From NCBI GenBank assembly GCA_011524615.1, contig WTJZ01000123.1:1801-23248 (forward strand): a stretch of 21,448 bases of DNA, read 5' to 3'. The stretch's first letter is position 1, and each line of letters begins with the position of its first letter. The position numbers and the translations under genes were made by a program. Origin of the DNA: Akkermansiaceae bacterium. GTDB lineage: Bacteria > Verrucomicrobiota > Verrucomicrobiia > Verrucomicrobiales > Akkermansiaceae. Under the pieces are notes generated by a model. The model was not told where the DNA came from, made no database searches, and saw nothing but the letters and a program-made list of their open reading frames with translations. This document shows, in pieces, positions 6,817 through 14,282 of the stretch.

Positions 6817-8352
6817 TTAGTGACGGAAGTGACGGTGTCCGGTGAAGACCATCGCGATGCCTGCAGCGTTCGCCGCGTCGATGACTTCTTGGTCATTGTT
6901 AGAGCCCCCTGGTTGGATACATGCGGTAGCTCCTGCATCGATAGCGGCTTGGAGGCCGTCAGCAAATGGGAAGAATGCGTCTGACGCGATGACACTACCC
7001 TCTAGTGAGAGGTTAGAGATCTGAGCCTTCATGACGGCTACACGGACAGAGTCAACACGGCTCATTTGTCCAGCACCGATACCGAGAGTTCGGTCATTAG
7101 TACCGAAGCAGATTGCGTTAGATTTGACGTTCTTGACGACGCGCCAGTTGAATCTCATTGCTTCAAGCTCTTCCTTAGTAGGAACTCGTTCTGTAACGAC
7201 CTTCTCCTCTAGGTTATCGAGCCCCATGACTTCATGATCCTTGTCCATTACTACAACTCCACCAGGGATAGAGCGCACTACAGGTTCCTTACGGATATCC
7301 TCCCATTGTGGGTTCATGCGAATCATGCGGCGTCCCTTCTTCTTGAGGATCGCCATTGCCTCAGGGGTGTACTCTGGAGCGATGATGATGTCTGTGAAGA
7401 TCTCAGAGATGACACGAGCGGTCGCTTCATCAAGCGGGCGGTTCATCACAATCACTCCTCCAAACGGTGCCTGACGGTCGGTTTCGAACGCCTTGTCCCA
7501 GGCCTCACGGAGAGACTCGGTAGAGGTTCCTACTCCACATGGGTTTGTGTGCTTGAGGATAGCGAGCGTTGGGCTACGGAACTCTGATACGAGGTCTGCA
7601 GCTGCTTCGATATCGAGAATGTTGGTGTAACTAAACTCCTTCTTACCTGTGAGCTTAGTGAAGTAGTCGTTGAAGTTTCCGTAGAGGAAAGACTTTTGGT
7701 GAGGGTTGTCACCATTACGGAGTTCCTTTTCGAGAGGGAGTGTAACTGAGAAGGATGAAGTGTCATCCTGGCCGAGGTATTCAGAGATCGCCTTGTCATA
7801 CGCAGCAGTACGGCGGAACACCTTGAGTGCTAGTTGCTGGCGGAACTCGAGAGTCGTGTCGCCGTCATTGGCAGCCATTTCACTGAGAACACGGTCGTAA
7901 TCTGCAGGATCTTCTACAACTGTTACGGCAGCGTGGTTCTTAGCTGATGAACGGAGCATAGATGGTCCACCGATGTCGATCTTTTCGATCGCTTCTGCGA
8001 GAGTAGTTCCTTCTTTGGCAACGGTTTCCTCAAATGGGTAAAGGTTTACGATAACGAGGTCGATTGTTGGGATGCTGTTTTCTTCAGCTTGTTGCTGGTG
8101 AACCTCATTGTCACGCATCTGGAGTAGACCACCGTGAACTTTAGGGTGAAGAGTCTTCACTCGACCATCAAAGAGTTCAGGTGCTCCAGTGAATGTTGAG
8201 ACATCGATTACTTCGAGACCAGCTTCGCGGAGAGTGCGTGCGGTTCCGCCTGTAGATAGTAGTTCTACATTGTATTCATTTTGCAGTGTGGTAGCAAAAT
8301 CGACGAGACCAGCCTTGTCCGAGACAGAGAGGAGAGCGCGTTTGATAGCCAT
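6817..8352 (-). CDS. purH: Bifunctional AICAR formyltransferase / IMP cyclohydrolase
   Basis: A 511-residue enzyme catalysing the last two steps of de novo purine synthesis: formylation of AICAR with 10-formyl-THF, then ring closure to IMP. The N-terminal MGS-like cyclohydrolase domain starts MAIKRALLSVSDKAGL and holds LLSTGGTARTLREAGL and GRVKTLHPKVHGGLL. The C-terminal transformylase domain carries the catalytic LKHTNPCG loop and KSNAICF, and ends with the family's FTGHRHFRH. Length is canonical. Its 5' leader, between divergent purH and the LysM gene, contains two hairpins described separately. It has its own terminator and appears monocistronic. Confidence 0.98.
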   Translation of the reverse strand: MAIKRALLSVSDKAGLVDFATTLQNEYNVELLSTGGTARTLREAGLEVIDVSTFTGAPELFDGRVKTLHPKVHGGLLQMRDNEVHQQQAEENSIPTIDLVIVNLYPFEETVAKEGTTLAEAIEKIDIGGPSMLRSSAKNHAAVTVVEDPADYDRVLSEMAANDGDTTLEFRQQLALKVFRRTAAYDKAISEYLGQDDTSSFSVTLPLEKELRNGDNPHQKSFLYGNFNDYFTKLTGKKEFSYTNILDIEAAADLVSEFRSPTLAILKHTNPCGVGTSTESLREAWDKAFETDRQAPFGGVIVMNRPLDEATARVISEIFTDIIIAPEYTPEAMAILKKKGRRMIRMNPQWEDIRKEPVVRSIPGGVVVMDKDHEVMGLDNLEEKVVTERVPTKEELEAMRFNWRVVKNVKSNAICFGTNDRTLGIGAGQMSRVDSVRVAVMKAQISNLSLEGSVIASDAFFPFADGLQAAIDAGATACIQPGGSNNDQEVIDAANAAGIAMVFTGHRHFRH

Positions 8353-8372
8353 AGTTTAGAATGTGAGAGTTG

Positions 8373-8426
8373 CAATCAACAGTGATTGTTTTTTGCGGGT
8401 CGGTACACATAGGCCATGTCTGGCCT
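8373..8426. repeat. Two hairpins in the purH leader / divergent intergenic region
   Basis: The 143-base gap between purH (minus) and the LysM gene (plus) holds two perfect dyads. AGGCCA-TGTC-TGGCCT lies at 8411-8426. CAATCA-ACAG-TGATTG lies at 8373-8388 and is followed on the plus strand by six T residues. On the minus strand both would fold in the purH 5' untranslated leader. The sequence does not match a ZTP or purine riboswitch core as far as I can see. Operator, leader attenuator or chance are all possible. Confidence 0.4.
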
Positions 8427-8495
8427 GACGTAAAGCGGATTTTTTTGCCAGATGGAGGGATTGTATGCATATTGTAGAGAGAAAGGCTTGTCCTC

Positions 8496-9380
8496 TTGCA
8501 GCTAGATCACGTATGTATACCTCTCGTGAGAAATTTATCTCTTATAATACAGGCCGTATGCGCGCTGGCGGTGATCACCTTGCTTGTTCTGGCACTGGTG
8601 TTTGCTAAGTTTGTGAAGGGGAAGGCGCAAGAGCTCGGTGAAGGAGCTACTGTATTGTATGAAGAACTCAGTAATGCGGAGAGCCAAGTCAACCTGCCAA
8701 GTGTACAGGCGATGCAAGCCGCACGAGACTTTCTCGAAGAGGGTAATTATTCTAAAGCGCGAGAGAAGCTCTTGTTCATCGTGAACTTCTATTCTGACGT
8801 CCCCTTTGCTAAAGATGCGCGTCGCATCCTAGGTGCGATGAATATGGATCATCTCATGAATCCATCGAGTCCTAAGTATAAGGAATCATACCAAATTAAG
8901 TCTGGAGACTCCCTATCAAAAATCGCTAAACGGTACGATACAACGGTAGAGAATATCATGGCGGTGAATGGATTAAAGTATTCTAACCGTATTCAACCAG
9001 GACAGGAGATTAAGATAGTGCGTATGGACTTTCGGATTCTCGTTGATGTACAAAAGAAGATTATCACGGTCTTTAAGGGGGATCAGTTTCTCAATGAATA
9101 CCCGATACTCGACACCCTCATCTCATCGCGGAAGAAGGTGATCACTACCAGTATCGATAGGATCTTAGGGTTTAACAGAACATCCACATATCAGCGAGGG
9201 AGTAGTAAGTACTATTCTTCACAAAAGATGATCATCCTAAGGGTCGGAGATCTCCAAATCCGCCCTGTCAAACATCCAGATGAATCTGACCCCGGAGCAG
9301 GCTTCTTTATTAACAAAAATGACATGGAAGAAATCGCCCTCTTTATGAAAAGTGGGACACAAGTTGAAATTCAGCTTTGA
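8496..9380 (+). CDS. Membrane-anchored LysM protein with a YkuD-like C-terminal domain lacking the catalytic Cys
   Basis: A 294-residue envelope protein. One N-terminal membrane span (about 17-38) would leave the rest outside the cytoplasm. A short helical, TPR-like pair (about 70-115, including FLEEGNYSKAREKLLFIV) is followed by a LysM peptidoglycan-binding domain at about 131-175 (YQIKSGDSLSKIAKRYDTT). Residues 179-294 resemble an L,D-transpeptidase (YkuD) fold: the opening strand ILVDVQKKIITVFKG and a C-terminal DMEEIALFMKSGTQVEI. The place of the catalytic SxGCxR loop reads GAGFFI, with F270 instead of Cys, so transpeptidase activity is not expected. No ATG exists in frame near the start. 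TTG at 8496 is the first possible codon after a stop, and GTG at 8526 is an alternative. Located 43 bases upstream of accA. Confidence 0.8.
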   Translation: MQLDHVCIPLVRNLSLIIQAVCALAVITLLVLALVFAKFVKGKAQELGEGATVLYEELSNAESQVNLPSVQAMQAARDFLEEGNYSKAREKLLFIVNFYSDVPFAKDARRILGAMNMDHLMNPSSPKYKESYQIKSGDSLSKIAKRYDTTVENIMAVNGLKYSNRIQPGQEIKIVRMDFRILVDVQKKIITVFKGDQFLNEYPILDTLISSRKKVITTSIDRILGFNRTSTYQRGSSKYYSSQKMIILRVGDLQIRPVKHPDESDPGAGFFINKNDMEEIALFMKSGTQVEIQL

Positions 9381-9423
9381 TTTCTGCTCCTTACCTGATT
9401 TAAGAAATAATAAATTCTTCATT

Positions 9424-10386
9424 ATGAGCGAATACCAACCATTAGATTTCGAGAAGCCGATCATTGAGCTAGAGGCTCAGATTAAGAAGCTTCAGGAAGA
9501 ACTCGGGGCGCAAAGCATCGACCTCAGTCCTGAGCTCGACGCAATGACCAAAAAGCTCCAGTCCACTAAGGACGAGATCTATACTAAACTTTCAGCATGG
9601 GACCGTGTTAAGATTGCCCGTCACGTTCAGCGCCCATTCATGCTCGATTACATCAACGAGATCGCAGACGACTTTACCGAACTCCATGGAGATCGTATGT
9701 TCGGTGACGATAATGCAATGCCAGGTGGATTTGCGACGATTGGTGGGATCAAGTGTGTCGTTATCGGTCACCAAAAGGGACGTGACACCAAGGAGAATCT
9801 CCTGCGTAACTTCGGTAGTGCTCACCCTGAGGGGTACCGTAAGGCATTACGCCTCATGCAGTTAGCGGATAAGTTTAATCTTCCTTTCGTTTCATTCATC
9901 GATACTCCAGGGGCATTCCCAGGGATCGGGGCTGAGGAGCGCAACATCTCAGAAGCAATTGCTCGTAACCTCCGTGACATGATGGGACTCAAGGTTCCAG
10001 TCGTAGCGGTCGTACTTGGTGAGGGTGGATCTGGTGGTGCTCTCGGTATCGGGATCGCAGACCGTCTACTCATGATGGAGAACTCGTACTACTCCGTGAT
10101 TAGTCCAGAGGGATGTGCGGCGATCCTCTACAAGCACCGTAAGCATGCGGAGAAAGCAGCATCAGCGATGAAGATGTCAGCTCCTGATCTACAGGGCCTC
10201 GGCGTGATCGATGGTGTCGTTAAGGAACCTGCGGGTGGTGCTCACCGTGAGCCTGAGGTTGCTTATGAGAACCTTAAGGACGCTATTGTGGCGCAGATCA
10301 ATGAGCTCAAGCAGCTCAGCACAGAAGACCTGATGAACCAGCGTTACGAGAAATATCGTAACTTTGGGGTCTGGTCAGAGGCGTAA
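9424..10386 (+). CDS. accA: Acetyl-CoA carboxylase carboxyltransferase, alpha subunit
   Basis: A 320-residue cytoplasmic subunit that, with AccD, moves CO2 from biotin carrier protein to acetyl-CoA to make malonyl-CoA, the committed step of fatty-acid synthesis. An N-terminal coiled coil (LEAQIKKLQEELG) precedes the conserved run from WDRVKIARHVQRPFMLDYI. This continues through GHQKGRDTKENLLRNFG, FIDTPGAFPGIGAEERNISEAI and the oxyanion-hole glycines in GEGGSGGALGIGIAD to YSVISPEGCAAILYK. Length is typical. The ATG at 9424 matches the family N terminus; the frame is open further upstream, overlapping the LysM gene, but that part has no similarity. No SD is visible; the leader is AT-rich. Confidence 0.98.
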   Translation: MSEYQPLDFEKPIIELEAQIKKLQEELGAQSIDLSPELDAMTKKLQSTKDEIYTKLSAWDRVKIARHVQRPFMLDYINEIADDFTELHGDRMFGDDNAMPGGFATIGGIKCVVIGHQKGRDTKENLLRNFGSAHPEGYRKALRLMQLADKFNLPFVSFIDTPGAFPGIGAEERNISEAIARNLRDMMGLKVPVVAVVLGEGGSGGALGIGIADRLLMMENSYYSVISPEGCAAILYKHRKHAEKAASAMKMSAPDLQGLGVIDGVVKEPAGGAHREPEVAYENLKDAIVAQINELKQLSTEDLMNQRYEKYRNFGVWSEA

Positions 10387-10405
10387 TCGTAAACATCATT
10401 TGAAT

Positions 10406-11227
10406 ATGATCGCAAGAGCTCTCGTGATGGTAATGTGTTGGCAGTACTGTTGTGCCGAGAGCTCTTTAGATGTTTACCTAGAGGAGAATCCTAGTTCTAT
10501 TGCAGATGTCTCAGGTGGACTGATTTCGCAGACCGGTCCAGCAGTGGTAACGGAGCTCGAGTTACAACTGCAACGTGAGCAGGCTCCTACTAAGCAGAAG
10601 GATGCCGTAGTCTCCCGAGAAGAACTACGTAGAACAGGTGAAGCACCCTTACCTGAGCAGTGTAAGGGATATACAGGTGCTGCGAGTCATAAGGTAAAGG
10701 CTGGTGACGTTATGAGTACGATCGCCTACAATACATACGGTAACTCCGCCTATGCTACTCTGATCTCGGTTGTGAATCAAAAGCCGGTCTCAAAGATCTA
10801 TGTGGGTGAGGAGTTGATCACCCCGTCACCACTCGAGGTATTTACCAAGCTCGATGGGCAAGAAGTCTATCGTCGCTATCCGTATGCGATCAGAGACCTC
10901 CTCTCTATCCACGAGAGGTATAAAGAGCTTTGTCCAACATTATTGGAACAACGGGGAGGCTTGCACGAGGATACGGTAGCTAAGATTGATCAAATGCTGT
11001 GGGAGCTGAACCAGACGAAGAAGGATTTCTTCATGGAGTCCCAAGAGGTGACCGATTACCCGCTCAATACCGCCGCGCAACTCCAGAGTGCTTATCTTAA
11101 CTTGAAGGAGATTCGTAAAGGTCAGTATGGGAAGAAAGATGTGAACCTACAGAAGGTACACATGTATCTCGTGAACTGCTACAGTTACGCAATGGCGTGG
11201 GGAAGAGATGGATTTACCTCGAAGTAG
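10406..11227 (+). CDS. Secreted LysM-domain protein
   Basis: A 273-residue envelope protein. A short signal peptide (MIARALVMVMCWQYCCA) leads to a low-complexity region with Gln/Glu-rich helix (about 46-75). A LysM-like domain follows at about 95-141 (HKVKAGDVMSTIAYNTYGN to IYVGEELITP). A helical C-terminal half (about 142-273) has no recognised family. Two cysteines next to the signal region might allow lipidation, but the lipobox is poor. I use the ATG at 10406; a TTG at 10364 inside accA would put a charged extension before the signal peptide. It begins 19 bases after accA stops and ends one base before the RimK-like ATG, so accA, this gene and the ligase may share a transcript. Precise function unknown. 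Confidence 0.8.
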   Translation: MIARALVMVMCWQYCCAESSLDVYLEENPSSIADVSGGLISQTGPAVVTELELQLQREQAPTKQKDAVVSREELRRTGEAPLPEQCKGYTGAASHKVKAGDVMSTIAYNTYGNSAYATLISVVNQKPVSKIYVGEELITPSPLEVFTKLDGQEVYRRYPYAIRDLLSIHERYKELCPTLLEQRGGLHEDTVAKIDQMLWELNQTKKDFFMESQEVTDYPLNTAAQLQSAYLNLKEIRKGQYGKKDVNLQKVHMYLVNCYSYAMAWGRDGFTSK

Positions 11228-11228
11228 T

Positions 11229-12068
11229 ATGCAGGTAGTGATCCTATCGAGAGACCGCTCTCTCTACAGTACGCGTTCTCTCGTAGGAGCTTACGAAGAG
11301 GCAGGCTATCAGGTAGAGGTCTTAGATGCACTGACACTGGAGGTAAAGGTAGGACGTGGGGTGTATTACTCAGGTGAGCGTCTATGTCCTGATTTAATTA
11401 TTCCCCGCTTTTCCTCTCAGCTTTTGGTTGCTGGCTTGGCAGTCTTACGAGAGTGGGAGAGAGAAGGGCGTGGCATAATGAATAGTGCTGCGAGTCTATC
11501 GGTTGCTTCAGACCAGCTAGCCACGTTACAAGCTCTATCAAGTGAGGGGCTACCTGTGCCAGAAACATCGTTTTGTAGCCAACCTGAAGATGAGGCCACA
11601 TTCGACTCCATGACGGGGCAGTCAGCACGTGTGATTAAGCTCTTGGACTCAAGCCAAGGGCGCGGTGTCACACTAGCGAATAACCCGCAGACTGCCCGGT
11701 CAGTGTTATCCACATTAGCGACTCTCCGATCGAGTGGAGTCACGCAGAAGTATTATGCGGAATCACGAGGAGAAGATCGCCGACTATTGGTTTACCAGGG
11801 GCAGGTGATCGCTAGTATTAAGCGTTCTGCGAGAGCGGGTGAGTTCAGAGCGAATATACACCAAGGAGGTAGCGCAGAGAGCTATGAGCCGAGTGCAGAA
11901 GAGAGTGGTCTCGCTCTGCGCGCTACTGCGGCGCTAGGGCTGGACCTAGCAGGGGTAGATCTAATCTACACAGAGGAAGGGTATAAGATCCTAGAGGTAA
12001 ATGCCTCACCTGGATTAGAGGGCGTGGAACAAGGGCATTTCATGAGTATCAGTAGATGCTTAGTCTAA
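11229..12068 (+). CDS. RimK-family ATP-grasp carboxylate-amine ligase
   Basis: A 279-residue ATP-grasp enzyme resembling RimK, which adds glutamate to the C terminus of ribosomal protein S6; relatives modify other peptides or cofactors. The N terminus MQVVILSRDRSLYSTRSL is typical. Nucleotide-binding VIKLLDSSQGRGVTLA lies at about 135-150 with K137. EFRANIHQGG is at about 205-214, and the metal site GVDLI...ILEVNASPGLEGVE at about 242-267. Two oddities appear. The usual Asp-Lys before the second domain is Asp-Gln (Q96). The C-terminal helix of RimK is missing, with the protein ending 12 residues after GVE. I found no frameshift restoring it. The ATG at 11229 follows the LysM gene stop by one base; 11208 would overlap that gene. 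Substrate uncertain. Confidence 0.85.
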   Translation: MQVVILSRDRSLYSTRSLVGAYEEAGYQVEVLDALTLEVKVGRGVYYSGERLCPDLIIPRFSSQLLVAGLAVLREWEREGRGIMNSAASLSVASDQLATLQALSSEGLPVPETSFCSQPEDEATFDSMTGQSARVIKLLDSSQGRGVTLANNPQTARSVLSTLATLRSSGVTQKYYAESRGEDRRLLVYQGQVIASIKRSARAGEFRANIHQGGSAESYEPSAEESGLALRATAALGLDLAGVDLIYTEEGYKILEVNASPGLEGVEQGHFMSISRCLV

Positions 12069-12147
12069 ATGAGTATCTGAAAAAGCCTGAGTGGGGAAAA
12101 ATCTGCAGTGATACGGAATAGGTTGCGCATCAGGTGCTCTCAGTGTA

Positions 12148-13311
12148 ATGAGTACGAAAAGTATGATCGTAGAAAATTCTGTTAAAGAGAGGTATGCGGC
12201 CGCGTCGCACGAGAGAGAGGCTGCTCTATGTTGTCCAGTGGATTATGACGCACAGTACCTTAAGGTCATTCCTAATGAGGTCATTGAGCGTGATTATGGT
12301 TGTGGAGATCCTTCTAAGTACGTGAAGGAAGGGGAGACGGTCCTCGATCTAGGATCTGGTACAGGTAAGATCTGTTTCATTGCCTCCCAGGTAGTAGGAG
12401 AGTCCGGTAAGGTCATCGGTGTTGATATGACGGATGATATGCTGGAGATGGCGCGCACGAATGCCCCTATCGTAGGAGAGAGAATTGGGTACCAGAATGT
12501 AGAGTTTAAAAAAGGACGAATCCAAGACCTCGCGCTCAATCTTGAGGAGTTCGAGGCGGAGTTAGCACAGAATCCAGTGAACTCGGCAGAGGGATGGATG
12601 GCAGCAGAGGCTACAGCCAAGAAGCTCCGAGCAGAGTCCCCTATGATCGAAGACGATTCTATCGATGTGGTGGTATCTAACTGTGTACTGAACCTCGTTG
12701 ATACGGAGCTCAAGGCGCAGATGTTTGCCGAGATCTACCGAGTCCTCAAGCGCGGAGGACGTGCGGTGATTTCTGATATTGTGGCGGATGAGGAGGTTCC
12801 TCAACGGTTACAGGACGACTCTCGCCTCTGGAGTGGATGTATCTCTGGAGCTATGACGGAGACGGCGTTCGTACAGGCCTTTGAAGAGGCTGGGTTCTAT
12901 GGAATCAATATTCTCAAGCTGGAGTCTGAGCCATGGCAAACGGTTGAGGGCATCGAGTTCCGCTCGATGACGATCGAGGCCTATAAGGGTAAAGAAGGTC
13001 CATGTATGGACGCTAAGCAAGCTGTACTGTATAAGGGCCCATTCAAGGAGGTCATTGATGATGATAATCATGCCTTCGTACGTGGAGAGCGCATAGCAGT
13101 CTGTGAGAAGACTTATAAGATTTATTCTAAGGCTCCTTATGTAGATCACTTCGAGTTCTTCCAGCCTCACGAATTAGTGAATGTGGCAGATATGAAGCCG
13201 TTTGATTGCGCGCGCGATGTCGTGCGTAGCCCTAGAGAGACTAAGGGAGCGGATTATACAGTGACCTCAGATCCATCGCAGAGCTGCGATATCAATGGCG
13301 GTTGCTGCTAG
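12148..13311 (+). CDS. ArsM-type arsenite S-adenosylmethyltransferase with insertion and C-terminal extension
   Basis: A 387-residue SAM-dependent methyltransferase. Motif I VLDLGSGTGKICF (65-77) and GVDMTDDMLEMA (91-102) bind SAM. Three cysteines sit where ArsM binds As(III): C52 in YGCGDP, C179 in SNCVLNL and C231 in GCISGA. A C28-C29 pair also fits. Compared with ordinary ArsM it has an insertion of about 40 residues (about 128-168) and a C-terminal domain of about 100 residues, ending in a Cys-rich tail (C380, C386, C387). Such long ArsM-like proteins can occur with arsenosugar synthesis genes, but no radical-SAM ArsS, ArsR or ArsB is near. It is a stand-alone unit with its own terminator. 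Arsenic as substrate is inferred from the conserved cysteines. No SD precedes the ATG. Confidence 0.87.
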   Translation: MSTKSMIVENSVKERYAAASHEREAALCCPVDYDAQYLKVIPNEVIERDYGCGDPSKYVKEGETVLDLGSGTGKICFIASQVVGESGKVIGVDMTDDMLEMARTNAPIVGERIGYQNVEFKKGRIQDLALNLEEFEAELAQNPVNSAEGWMAAEATAKKLRAESPMIEDDSIDVVVSNCVLNLVDTELKAQMFAEIYRVLKRGGRAVISDIVADEEVPQRLQDDSRLWSGCISGAMTETAFVQAFEEAGFYGINILKLESEPWQTVEGIEFRSMTIEAYKGKEGPCMDAKQAVLYKGPFKEVIDDDNHAFVRGERIAVCEKTYKIYSKAPYVDHFEFFQPHELVNVADMKPFDCARDVVRSPRETKGADYTVTSDPSQSCDINGGCC

Positions 13312-13356
13312 AGGGATTCTCTACGAGCGTCACGGACTGGCGCTATTATACTCTCA

Positions 13357-13389
13357 CACGTTAAGGTAGGTTGCCTTAACGTGCTTTTT
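13357..13389 (+). terminator. Rho-independent terminator of the ArsM-type gene
   Basis: A perfect 10-bp stem, CACGTTAAGG at 13357-13366 with CCTTAACGTG at 13374-13383, a 7-base loop, and T residues from 13385. It lies 45 bases past the methyltransferase stop codon, separating it from pyrF. Confidence 0.9.
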
Positions 13390-13427
13390 CTCTTTTCATT
13401 TTCGGTGAGTGAGGTTTTGGTTCTCGT

Positions 13428-14189
13428 ATGAGATACACAGAACGCTTAGCGCAGAGAATCGCAACTGTTGGGTCACCATTATGTGTGGGGTTAGACCCTA
13501 GACCCGAGCGACTTGATGGTGGAGATGTGGAAGCGCATTTACGTCAGGTCATTGATGAGACTGCGGAGCTGGCGGCCGCTTTTAAGCCAAACTTGGCTTA
13601 CTTCGAGGCGATGGGGCTCAGTGGGCTCTCTATGCTAGAACGTGTTATCGATTACATTCCAGATGCAGTTCCGATCGTCTTAGATGCGAAGCGTAGTGAT
13701 ATTGGTGAGACGCAAAAGTACTACGCCAAGGCCTACTTCGAACACTATAAGGTGGACTCTGTCACACTGAATCCATTCATGGGCTATGATAGTATCGAGC
13801 CATTCCTCGGATATGAAGGGAAGGGAGTGTATCTCCTGGCGCTGACTTCTAATGCTGGTAGCGCAGACTTAATGCGTAAGGAAGTAGAAGGTAAGCCGAT
13901 GTACTTACATGTCGCAGACTTTGCAGAGCGGGCTGCAGAGTGTCCTACGGATGTCGGATTTGTGATGGGACTCACCAACCTAGGAGCTGATGAAGTGGCC
14001 GCGTTCCCGGATTACCCATTACTCATTCCTGGTCTTGGGGCACAGGGCGGAGACTTAGCGGCCTTATCTGCAGGAGCTCCACGTCAGGCGCCTAACCTTA
14101 TCAACGCCTCCCGTGCCGTGCTCTTCCCTGCTGATGGAGATCACCGAGCAGCAGCTCAGGCATGTGCTGATCAACTGAAGGGGCTGTAA
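13428..14189 (+). CDS. pyrF: Orotidine 5'-phosphate decarboxylase
   Basis: A 253-residue TIM-barrel enzyme that decarboxylates OMP to UMP, the last step of pyrimidine synthesis. The catalytic DxKxxD motif is D86-K88-D91 in VLDAKRSDIGETQKYYA. Substrate-binding CVGLDPRPERLD holds D23, and the phosphate-binding end includes IPGLGAQGGDL and LINASRAVLFP. Length and the KYYAKAYF stretch fit the longer subfamily 2 type (about 250-280 residues) rather than the E. coli type. Transcribed alone between two terminators. Confidence 0.96.
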   Translation: MRYTERLAQRIATVGSPLCVGLDPRPERLDGGDVEAHLRQVIDETAELAAAFKPNLAYFEAMGLSGLSMLERVIDYIPDAVPIVLDAKRSDIGETQKYYAKAYFEHYKVDSVTLNPFMGYDSIEPFLGYEGKGVYLLALTSNAGSADLMRKEVEGKPMYLHVADFAERAAECPTDVGFVMGLTNLGADEVAAFPDYPLLIPGLGAQGGDLAALSAGAPRQAPNLINASRAVLFPADGDHRAAAQACADQLKGL

Positions 14190-14216
14190 CCTAGCCGTTG
14201 TATTGGCTTTGTGATT

Positions 14217-14258
14217 AAAAAGGAAGGAGGCTAGTGCATTGCACTAGCCTCCTTTTTT
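14217..14258. terminator. Bidirectional terminator between pyrF and the anti-sigma gene
   Basis: A 15-bp perfect stem, AAGGAGGCTAGTGCA at 14224-14238 with its complement at 14240-14254, has an A run on its left (14217-14221) and a T run on its right (14253-14258). It can therefore stop both pyrF transcripts (plus) and transcripts of the convergent sigma/anti-sigma operon (minus). Confidence 0.93.
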
Positions 14259-14282
14259 CAAACAATGATGAACAAGAATGTA

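Noticed and set aside
8353..8495. ZTP (pfl) riboswitch ahead of purH
   Set aside because: The conserved CCGCCTGGGCA-type 3' element and pseudoknot partners are not present on the purH strand.
11417..11743. 108-codon minus-strand frame inside the RimK-like gene
   Set aside because: Shadow frame with low-complexity translation over conserved ATP-grasp motifs.
12030..12100. Frameshift that would restore a full RimK C terminus
   Set aside because: The other two frames hit stops within about ten codons and show no RimK-like helix.
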